From contig NZ_CP038635.1 of the NCBI RefSeq assembly GCF_004768545.1, forward strand, positions 1,426,001 through 1,490,000: a DNA stretch of 64,000 nucleotides, read 5' to 3'. Positions 53,825 through 60,828 of this stretch are shown here, piece by piece (within the stretch, counting starts at the first letter, position 1; each line of letters starts with the position of its first letter). Below the pieces are notes generated by a model. That model saw nothing but the letters and a program-made list of their open reading frames with translations, ran no database searches and had not been told where the DNA came from. A program made the translations under genes and the position numbers. Source of the stretch: Cupriavidus oxalaticus (GTDB lineage: Bacteria > Pseudomonadota > Gammaproteobacteria > Burkholderiales > Burkholderiaceae).

Positions 53825-55233
53825 GCCTGTTGCGCGATCAGCCGGCCGAGCGTGGCGACCGCCGTCTCGGCCTCGTCGTTCCACAAGTGCCCGTAGTTGA
53901 GCCGGATGCAGTTGCGGTAGCCCTGCCGCGCGGAGAAGATCGGCCCCGGCGCCAGCCCGATGCCGGCCTCCAGCGCGGCATGGTGCAGCGCCAGCGCATC
54001 GAAGCCGGGCGCGAACTCGACCCACAGGAAGTACCCGCCCTCCGGCCGCGATACACGCACGCCCTCCGGGAAATGCCGGCCGATGGCATCGAGCATCTGG
54101 CCCTGCTGCATCTCCAGCACATGGCGCAGGCGGCGCAGGTGCTTGTCATAGCCGCCGTGCTGCAGGTACTCGGCCAGCGCTACCTGGGTGGGCACGCCGG
54201 CCGACAGCGTGGTCATCAGCTTGAGCCGCTGGATCGCCTCGCCGAAGCGGCCCGGCGCCACCCAGCCGATGCGGAAGCCCGGCGACAGCGTCTTCGAGAA
54301 CGAACTGCAATGCATCACCAGCCCCTGCGTATCGAAGGCCTTGGCCGGCAGCGGGCAGCGGTTGCCGAAATAGAGCTCGCCATAGACATCGTCTTCGATC
54401 AGCGGCACCTGGTGACGGGCGAGCAGGGCCACCAGCGCCTTTTTCTTGTCTTCCGACATGCTGGCGCCGAGCGGATTCTGGAACTGCGTCATGAACCAGC
54501 AGGCCTTGACCGGGTGACGCGACAGCGCGTTGTCGAGCGCGCCCAGGTCGATGCCCTGCGCCGGATCGACCGGGATCTCCAGCGCCTTGAGTCGCAGCCG
54601 TTCCAGCGCCTGCAGCGCGGCATAGAAGCCCGGAGACTCGATCGCGACCACGTCGCCCGGCTGGGTCACGGCCATCAGGCACAGGTTCAGCGCCTCCAGC
54701 GCGCCGTTGGTGACGACCAGGTCTTCGGCCGGCTGCGGCGCGCCCGCGCCGAGGTAGCGCAGCGCGATCTGCCGCCGCAGCGCCGCGTTGCCGGGCGGCA
54801 GGTCGTTGACCGAATGCCACGGGTCCAGCGCACGGCCGGCCCGCGCCAGCGACTTGCCCAGCCGCTCCCACGGGAACAGCTCAGGCGAGGGGAAGGCCGA
54901 GCCGAACTGCACCAGCTTGCGGTCGCGCGCGCCTTCAAGCACCGCGAACACCAGCTTGGAGATGTCGACCTGGGTCGACACCTGCCGCGACGGCCGCGCC
55001 TGCGGCTGCGGCAGGTCGCGCCGGGCCGGCCCCGCCACGTAGTAGCCGGAACGCTCGCGCGCGCGCACCAGTCCGCGCTCTTCCAGCCGGTAGTAGGCCT
55101 GGAACGCGGTGGACGGGCTGACCCCGTATTGCGCCACGGTCTTGCGGATCGACGGCAGGCGGGTGCCGGGCGGCAGGCTGCCGTTGCGGATATCGGCGGC
55201 CAGGGTTTCGGCGAGGGCTTCGTACCGTTTCAT
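53818..55233 (-). CDS. MocR/PdxR-type regulator (GntR HTH fused to aminotransferase)
   Basis: PLP-dependent regulator of 471 residues. The N-terminal GntR winged helix (about 1-72; GTRLPSIRKTVAQYGVSPSTAFQAYYRLEERG) is joined to a fold-type I aminotransferase domain (about 105-465) with the PLP lysine K314 in SSFSKTLSPG and EDDVYGELYF. Such proteins sense PLP plus an amine or amino acid and control pyridoxine, GABA, taurine or related genes. Divergent from the DUF2970/cytochrome genes across a region with two inverted repeats. The target is unknown. The stop lies inside the 9-bp array. Confidence 0.9.
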   Translation of the reverse strand: MKRYEALAETLAADIRNGSLPPGTRLPSIRKTVAQYGVSPSTAFQAYYRLEERGLVRARERSGYYVAGPARRDLPQPQARPSRQVSTQVDISKLVFAVLEGARDRKLVQFGSAFPSPELFPWERLGKSLARAGRALDPWHSVNDLPPGNAALRRQIALRYLGAGAPQPAEDLVVTNGALEALNLCLMAVTQPGDVVAIESPGFYAALQALERLRLKALEIPVDPAQGIDLGALDNALSRHPVKACWFMTQFQNPLGASMSEDKKKALVALLARHQVPLIEDDVYGELYFGNRCPLPAKAFDTQGLVMHCSSFSKTLSPGFRIGWVAPGRFGEAIQRLKLMTTLSAGVPTQVALAEYLQHGGYDKHLRRLRHVLEMQQGQMLDAIGRHFPEGVRVSRPEGGYFLWVEFAPGFDALALHHAALEAGIGLAPGPIFSARQGYRNCIRLNYGHLWNDEAETAVATLGRLIAQQAT

Positions 55234-55300
55234 GGGGCGCAGTCGGGGGCGGGGGCGGGGCGGGGTGTAGGGTGCCATTATCGCCCCGGGTCCGGCAACT

Positions 55301-55323
55301 GATACGTAAATTTTCCGGGTATC
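55301..55323. promoter_or_regulatory. Inverted repeat GATAC-N13-GTATC, possible MocR operator
   Basis: GATAC (55301-55305) and GTATC (55319-55323), 13 bases apart, lie 68 bases before the MocR-type start, with CTGATAC / TATCTGAT flanks giving longer symmetry. The AT-rich spacer could hold a -10. MocR proteins often bind repeats in such divergent gaps; assignment is inference. Confidence 0.35.
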
Positions 55324-55331
55324 TGATGCTG

Positions 55332-55357
55332 TTATGGCCGGCGGCTGGCGGCCATAA
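55332..55357. promoter_or_regulatory. 9-bp palindrome TTATGGCCG / CGGCCATAA
   Basis: TTATGGCCG (55332-55340) and CGGCCATAA (55349-55357) are perfect inverted repeats around an 8-base centre, about 40 bases before the DUF2970 start. Could be an operator or a leader hairpin. Confidence 0.45.
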
Positions 55358-55397
55358 TCGGTTGTCGTCGCCAAAGGCTTTCGTGCAAGGAGAGACA

Positions 55398-55622
55398 ATG
55401 AACCCGTTGAGGCTGTTGCGGACCGTGCTGTGGGGCTTCTTTGGCCTGCGCAAGGGCCAGGAACACCAGCGCGACCTGGAAAACCTGCGTCCCGTGCCGC
55501 TGATCCTGACCGGCGTGGCCGTGGCCGCCGGACTGGTAGCCTGCCTGGTGCTGGCCGCCAACTGGGCCGTGTCGGGCGCATCGGCAGCGGCAAGCGCCAT
55601 ACCGGCCATGACGATAGCCTGA
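55398..55622 (+). CDS. DUF2970 small membrane protein
   Basis: Protein of 74 residues. The N-terminal LLRTVLWGFFGLRKGQEHQRDLENLRPVPLILTGVAVAAGLVACLVLAANW includes one membrane helix (about 35-57) and the family pattern WSFFGIRK. The ATG follows AAGGAGAGACA, a strong ribosome site, which excludes upstream in-frame codons. Function unknown. DUF2970 genes are common near respiratory or cytochrome genes in betaproteobacteria; here a triheme cytochrome follows after 50 bases. Confidence 0.85.
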   Translation: MNPLRLLRTVLWGFFGLRKGQEHQRDLENLRPVPLILTGVAVAAGLVACLVLAANWAVSGASAAASAIPAMTIA

Positions 55623-55672
55623 GCCGCGGCGTCGCGTTACATTCTCATCACAACAACAATCTGATCGACCCC

Positions 55673-57007
55673 ATGTCTCGCCCGACCGGGCGGCATTGCG
55701 CCGCCGCTTTGCTGCCCGCGCAGTGGCTGTCCCGGCTACCCTGGCTGTGGCTGTCCCTGGCGCTGCTGGTTGCCTGGCCGGCCCGTCCGGCACTGGCCGC
55801 GGGCGCCGCCGAGGCGCAGCAGGTCGAACGCGGCCGCTATCTGGCGCGCATCGCCAACTGCGCCGCATGCCATACCCGCGAGGGCGGCAAGCCATTTGCC
55901 GGCGGGTTGCCGATCCGCACCGCCGTCGGCACCCTTCACTCGACCAATATCACCCCCGACGCCGCCACCGGCATCGGCGCTTATACGCTGGCGGAGTTCG
56001 ACCGCGCACTGCGCCAGGGCGTGGCGCGCGACGGCAAGCGCCTGTATCCGGCCATGCCGTACCCGTCCTACGCCCGCATGCGTGCCGACGACGTGGCCGC
56101 GCTGTATGCCTACCTGCGCGCGGAAGTCGCGCCCGTGGCGCAGCGCAACCCGGCGCCGCAGCTGCGCTTTCCGTACGGCATGCGCTCGCTGCTGTCGGTC
56201 TGGAACCTGCTGTTTCTCGACGACGACCCGGTTCGCACCGAGCCCGCGCGCGGCGACCCGTGGAACCGCGGCGCCTACCTGGTGCAGGCCGTGGCCCACT
56301 GCGGAGCCTGCCACACGCCCCGCGGCCGGTTGTTCGCCGAGCAAGGACTGGACGAGCGCAGCCGGCATTTCCTGTCGGGCGCCAGCGTGGAAGGCTGGTC
56401 CGCGACCAACCTGACCGGCGACCAGGTCACCGGCCTCGGGGCATGGTCGCGCGCGGACATTGCCGAGTTCCTGCGCACCGGGCGCAATGGGCACGCAACC
56501 TCGTTCGGGCCCATGTCCGTCGTGATCTCCACCGCCACGCAATACATGAGTCCGGGTGACCTCGATGCCGTGGCGGCCTACCTCAAGTCGCTGCCCGGCG
56601 CGCGCGGCGAGGACAAGCCGTTCCGCCCCGATCCCGCCACCGCGCAGCAACTGCACCAGGGCCGCTTCGACGTGCCGGGCGCACGCCAGTACGCGGTGTA
56701 CTGCATGCCGTGCCATGGCGCCGACGGCAAGGGCTTCGCGCGCGTGTTCCCGCCGCTGGCAGGCAACCCGACCGTGGCCGATCCCGATCCGGCGTCGCTG
56801 GTCAACCTGCTGCTCGATGGCGCCGTGACCGCGCGTGTCGGCACCGCCGCCACCGACTACCACATGCCCGGCTATGGCTGGACGCTGGATGACCAGGAAC
56901 TGGCCAGCGTGCTGACTTTCATCCGGCGCGGCTGGGGCAACCGTGCCGGTCCGGTGACCGAAGCCGACGTGGCCGCGCGGCGCAAGGCGCTGGCGGCACA
57001 GCGCTGA
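55673..57007 (+). CDS. Triheme cytochrome c (alcohol/gluconate-dehydrogenase type subunit)
   Basis: Exported or membrane-attached cytochrome of 444 residues with an N-terminal signal/anchor (LPWLWLSLALLVAWP, cut near residue 43). Three haem sites are present: CAACH at 63-67, CGACH at 210-214 and CMPCH at 344-348; Met ligands are in the following segments. This is the architecture of the cytochrome subunit of flavin-dependent periplasmic dehydrogenases, which pass electrons to ubiquinone or an oxidase. The flavoprotein gene lies 42 bases downstream, so the two likely form a complex. Confidence 0.9.
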   Translation: MSRPTGRHCAAALLPAQWLSRLPWLWLSLALLVAWPARPALAAGAAEAQQVERGRYLARIANCAACHTREGGKPFAGGLPIRTAVGTLHSTNITPDAATGIGAYTLAEFDRALRQGVARDGKRLYPAMPYPSYARMRADDVAALYAYLRAEVAPVAQRNPAPQLRFPYGMRSLLSVWNLLFLDDDPVRTEPARGDPWNRGAYLVQAVAHCGACHTPRGRLFAEQGLDERSRHFLSGASVEGWSATNLTGDQVTGLGAWSRADIAEFLRTGRNGHATSFGPMSVVISTATQYMSPGDLDAVAAYLKSLPGARGEDKPFRPDPATAQQLHQGRFDVPGARQYAVYCMPCHGADGKGFARVFPPLAGNPTVADPDPASLVNLLLDGAVTARVGTAATDYHMPGYGWTLDDQELASVLTFIRRGWGNRAGPVTEADVAARRKALAAQR

Positions 57008-57049
57008 GGCGAAGCGCTCCGGCACGCACCGCTTTCCGATGAGCATCCG

Positions 57050-58897
57050 ATGACGATCACGCGCAGAGACTTCCTCAACGGCACCGCGCTGACCATTGCC
57101 GCCGGGCTGGCACCGGTGCAATGGCTGCACGCGCAGCAGGGCGGGGCGGCAAGCGCCGGCTATCCGCCGGCCCTGACCGGGCTGCGCGGCAACCATGACG
57201 GCACGTATACGCTGGCCCACGGCCTGGCGCGCGAGGGCGCCAAATATCCCGTGGTGCTGGCGCGCGAGGCCTTCGACCTGGTCGTGGTCGGCGGCGGGGT
57301 GAGCGGACTGGCGGCGGCATGGTTCTACCGGCGCCGTTTCGGCGCCGCCCGGCGCATCCTGATCCTCGACAATCACGACGACTTCGGCGGCCATGCCAAG
57401 CGCAACGAATTCACCGTCCGCGGCCAGCGGCTGGTCACCTATGGCGGCAGCGCCGAGATGCCGCCCGGCGCAGCCAGCGACGCTGCCATGCGCGAGCTGC
57501 TGGCCGGCATCGGCCTCGATCCCGCGCGCCCGCCGGCTGCACCGCCGTCCGACCCATATGCCGCGCTGGGCATGGGCCGCGCCGTGTTCTTCGATGCCGA
57601 GCATTTCGGCCGCGACCAGTGGCTCGGCGGCGATCCGTTCGGCGAACTGGCCGATGCGCGCAATGGCCTGCGCGCGCAGGGGCCCGATGCCGCTGCCTTG
57701 CAACGCTTCCTCGAGCAGGCGCCGCTACCCGCGGCGGATCGCGCCGCGCTGGCCCGCCTGGCGGCCGGCACCACCGACTACCTGCCCGGCCTCGACAACG
57801 CCGCACGCGCCGCGGCGCTGCGCACCATGCGCTACGCCGCCTTCCTGCGCGACAAGGCCGGCCTCGGCCTGCCGGCGCTGCGCTTCCTGCGCAGCCGCAG
57901 CAACGATGCCTATGCGCTCGATGCCGACGGCATCTCGGTCGCCGATGCCATCGCCATCGGACTGCCCGCCGGCGCCAACATGCCCGCGCCGGCGCCGAAC
58001 CCCCGGCTGGGCAAGTCGCCGGCCTCGCGCCTGTGGTTCCCGGATGGCAATGCCTCGCTGGCACGGCTGCTGGTGCATAGCCTGATTCCGGGCGTGGCGT
58101 CGATTGCCGTGCCGGCAGAGGTGGCCACTGCCGCCTTCGACTACAACCGGCTGGACCGCGACGGCGCGCCGGTGCGGCTGCGGCTGAACAGCACCGCGAT
58201 TGCGGTCGAGCCCGATGGCAACATCACGCGCGTGACCTACGGCTGGGGCGGCAACCTGCACCGTGTCGAAGCGCGCCACGTGGTGCTGGCCGGCTACAAC
58301 ATGATGATCCCGTATCTGTTGCCGTCGCTGCCGGCCGCACAGAAGGCGGTGCTGCGCGACGAGGCCAAGGCCCCGCTGGTCTACACCAAGGTGGCGCTCG
58401 ACAACTGGCAGGCCTTCGCCGCGCTGCGCGCGCGGCGCATCCACGCGCCGGCCATGACGTACACCGACCTGTGGCTGGAGCCGCCCGCTGGCCCCCGTCC
58501 GTCCGACCCGGCAGTGCTGCACATGCTTTATGTGCCAACCGTGCCCGACAGCGGCATGCGCGCGCGCGACCGCTTCCGCGCTGGCCGCGCCTTCCTCTTG
58601 GGAACCCCGTTCGATGCGCTCGAGCGCGACATCCGCGCGCAGCTGGACCGGATGCTGGGGCAGGCCGGCTTCAGCGCCAGCAAGGTGATCCGCGGCATCA
58701 CGGTGAACCGCTGGGCGCACGGCTACAGCTATATGCCGGACAGCGTGGCAGGCGAGAACGTGGCTGCCGACGCGGCCTGGCCGGACCTGGCCGGGGTCGG
58801 CAACATCAGCATTGCCAACAGCGACAATGCCGGCAGCCCGTCGGTGACGGCGGCGGTCAGCCAGGGCAAGCGGGCGGTGGAGCGGTTGCCGGGCTAG
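57050..58897 (+). CDS. Tat-exported FAD dehydrogenase, spermidine dehydrogenase-like
   Basis: Periplasmic flavoprotein of 615 residues. The start MTITRRDFLNGTALTIAAG is a clear twin-arginine signal (RRDFL at 5-9), cut near AQQ. YPPALTGLRGNHDGTYTLAH, then the FAD-binding VVVGGGVSGLAAAWFYRR (78-95) and GNISIANSDNAGSP near the end, resemble SpdH of Pseudomonas as I recall it. With the triheme cytochrome it would oxidise a polyamine or other amine or alcohol in the periplasm. The substrate assignment is by recalled similarity and needs testing. No maturation factor is adjacent. Confidence 0.82.
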   Translation: MTITRRDFLNGTALTIAAGLAPVQWLHAQQGGAASAGYPPALTGLRGNHDGTYTLAHGLAREGAKYPVVLAREAFDLVVVGGGVSGLAAAWFYRRRFGAARRILILDNHDDFGGHAKRNEFTVRGQRLVTYGGSAEMPPGAASDAAMRELLAGIGLDPARPPAAPPSDPYAALGMGRAVFFDAEHFGRDQWLGGDPFGELADARNGLRAQGPDAAALQRFLEQAPLPAADRAALARLAAGTTDYLPGLDNAARAAALRTMRYAAFLRDKAGLGLPALRFLRSRSNDAYALDADGISVADAIAIGLPAGANMPAPAPNPRLGKSPASRLWFPDGNASLARLLVHSLIPGVASIAVPAEVATAAFDYNRLDRDGAPVRLRLNSTAIAVEPDGNITRVTYGWGGNLHRVEARHVVLAGYNMMIPYLLPSLPAAQKAVLRDEAKAPLVYTKVALDNWQAFAALRARRIHAPAMTYTDLWLEPPAGPRPSDPAVLHMLYVPTVPDSGMRARDRFRAGRAFLLGTPFDALERDIRAQLDRMLGQAGFSASKVIRGITVNRWAHGYSYMPDSVAGENVAADAAWPDLAGVGNISIANSDNAGSPSVTAAVSQGKRAVERLPG

Positions 58898-58925
58898 CCG
58901 GGCGGCGGCCGGCCGATGCGCGCGG

Positions 58926-59918
58926 TCAGTCGGCGCGCCGGGCCGTCAGGGCGTCGATCTCGTCGTCCTTGGACTGCCACTGATGCGCCAGCCAGTGGTG
59001 GAATTCCGTGCGGAACGCCTTGTCGGTGGCGTAGTCGGCCTCGCAGAATGCCGGTGGCACCGGCAACTGGTGCATGCGCACCACCACCATGCCGGCGCGG
59101 CCGCAAGCAAGGTCCCAGAAGCTTGGCACGCCGTCTGGATAGGCGATGGTCACGTCGATCATCGAGCGAAAGCGCGTTCCCATTGCATTCAGCGCCACCG
59201 CCAGCCCGCCCGCCTTGGGCTTGAGCAGGTGACGGTACGGCGACGCCTGCGCGACGCGCTTGGCCTCGCTGAAGCGCGTGCCCTCGGCAAACACCATCAC
59301 GCTGGTTGGCACCAGCGAGAATTTCTCGCATGCGCGCCGCGCCGTTTCCTGGTCCTGGCGCCGCAGCGCCGGATTGCGGCGCAGTTCCGCCTTGCCATGG
59401 CGCTTCATGAACGGAAAGTCCAGCGCCCACCACGCCAGCCCGATCACCGGCACATAGATCAGCTGCTGCTTCAGGAAGAATTTCAGCAGCGGGATGCGCC
59501 GGTTCAGCGAGCGCTGCAGCACAAAGATATCGGCCCACGACTGATGGTTGCAGTTGACCAGGTACCAGTCCGCGTAGCGCAGCCCGGTATTGCCCTGGAT
59601 ATCCCACGGCGCCTGCTGGATGCGCGCGAACCAGCCGGTATTCCAGGAAATCCACGCCGTGGCAATACCGTTGAGTACCGGATCGATGCGCCGGCGGACC
59701 GCGGCGAACGGCAGCACCAGCTTCAGCAGCGCCAGCGGGAATAGCAGCAGGCACCAGAACAGGGTGCTGGCAACCAGCAGGATCCAGCTGACGATGCCGG
59801 TGACCCATGCAAGACGGCCGCGCGGCAAGGGCAGCGGGCGATGGGACCTGGACGAGGCGCTGGCTTGGCCAGCATTGGCGGCGCGGGGCGTGCCGGATGG
59901 CGAGGTAGGACAAGTCAT
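58926..59918 (-). CDS. PlsC-family acyltransferase (YihG-like)
   Basis: Membrane acyltransferase of 330 residues. The active-site motif H125-x4-D130 (NHQSWAD) and FAEGTR (210-215) are intact, and a hydrophobic N-terminal part (about 35-75; two helices) anchors it. The longer N-terminus and FPFMKRHGKAEL block match YihG-type 1-acylglycerol-3-phosphate acyltransferases, which adjust phospholipid acyl composition. A Ser/Ala/Pro-rich leader of about 30 residues may mean the true start is further in (no internal Met until the membrane part). Convergent with the dehydrogenase gene. Confidence 0.88.
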   Translation of the reverse strand: MTCPTSPSGTPRAANAGQASASSRSHRPLPLPRGRLAWVTGIVSWILLVASTLFWCLLLFPLALLKLVLPFAAVRRRIDPVLNGIATAWISWNTGWFARIQQAPWDIQGNTGLRYADWYLVNCNHQSWADIFVLQRSLNRRIPLLKFFLKQQLIYVPVIGLAWWALDFPFMKRHGKAELRRNPALRRQDQETARRACEKFSLVPTSVMVFAEGTRFSEAKRVAQASPYRHLLKPKAGGLAVALNAMGTRFRSMIDVTIAYPDGVPSFWDLACGRAGMVVVRMHQLPVPPAFCEADYATDKAFRTEFHHWLAHQWQSKDDEIDALTARRAD

Positions 59919-60207
59919 GGATGACAGTTTGCTAGCGCTCGGCGAGTAAAGGCTTGAGCAGAGTCAAGACGGGCACTACGAACATGGAACCGCAAGCGTC
60001 AGTGCGGCGCCAGTGCCTAGTGTACGACAGCAAGCGGAACCAGATGGCGCCGGAGGCACCTGCATTGTCAGGTCAACCGGACGCAAGCCGACGCCGCCCG
60101 GAGCGTCTATGCTTGAAGCAGGGCATGCCGGACGCAATGCGGGGCTCCGCTGGCAGCACGGCCCTGCACACGCTCCCCGCCACGCACCATGGTACGGCGG
60201 TGACGAC

Positions 60208-60591
60208 ATGAAACGTGTTCACGCCCTGATTGCAGCCAGCGCGATGCTGGCTGCCTGCGTTTCGACGGGCGTCAATGTCCGGCAGGAGCAATTGGAGAAT
60301 TTCCTGCTCGATTTCTCCACGCTCGACGACGTCACCACGCAACTGGGCCAGCCTACCTCGCAGACGACCCTCAGCAACGGCTCGACCATCCTGGTCTATT
60401 CCTTCGCGAGTTCCCGGCCGAATCCCGAAAGCTTTATCCCGTTCATCGGACCGCTGTTCGCCGGCGGCTCCATCCGCTCGTCGACGGTGCTGCTCGAGTT
60501 CGACGAGAACGGGGTGCTCAGGAGCCAGCGCCGGACCATGTCGACCAGCGCGTCGGGGTTGAGTGTGTTGCCGGAGGATGCGTTGCCTTAG
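60208..60591 (+). CDS. Small outer-membrane-type lipoprotein (SmpA/BamE-like)
   Basis: Lipoprotein of 127 residues: MKRVHALIAASAMLAAC with lipobox LAAC (Cys17), then LENFLLDFSTLDDVTTQLGQPTSQTTLSNGSTILVYSFAS and TVLLEFDENGVLRS. The hallmark pattern of a short helix, GQP, then a strand with a DENG turn resembles the SmpA/OmlA fold found in BamE and relatives. It lacks the full BamE length and context, so an accessory lipoprotein is more likely. The ATG giving the lipobox is preferred over upstream in-frame codons. It starts after a 289-base gap with no other feature seen. Confidence 0.8.
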   Translation: MKRVHALIAASAMLAACVSTGVNVRQEQLENFLLDFSTLDDVTTQLGQPTSQTTLSNGSTILVYSFASSRPNPESFIPFIGPLFAGGSIRSSTVLLEFDENGVLRSQRRTMSTSASGLSVLPEDALP

Positions 60592-60828
60592 GGCCGTCTT
60601 ACATTTCCCCGCGGCTGCGGAGAAATATCAGCGTCCGCCGTGTGAATTCAATTTGCGCTTTGTCTGCGTGTCCGCTGGGAAGAATCTGAACTTGCATCGG
60701 TACCATCAAATGTCGCGATAGTCGGGCCTCTTCAGGCATGTTTTGCGGATAGCATCGACTCCCTCCGCAGAACGTGCTCGACGTGCATCCGGGCACCCTG
60801 TGGTTGTCTTCATTCCAGGAGTGCCCGC
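60592..60828. other. Intergenic region upstream of vgrG
   Basis: The 237 bases carry no credible gene. The first ~110 are less GC-rich than the surroundings. No convincing sigma-54 (-24/-12) element was found. The vgrG ribosome site AGGAG lies at 60817-60821. Confidence 0.5.

Noticed and set aside
53740..53900. Low-complexity peptide (ETA/QAA repeats) coded across the 9-bp array
   Set aside because: This is a frame-shifted reading of the repeat; both adjacent genes end with proper stops inside it.
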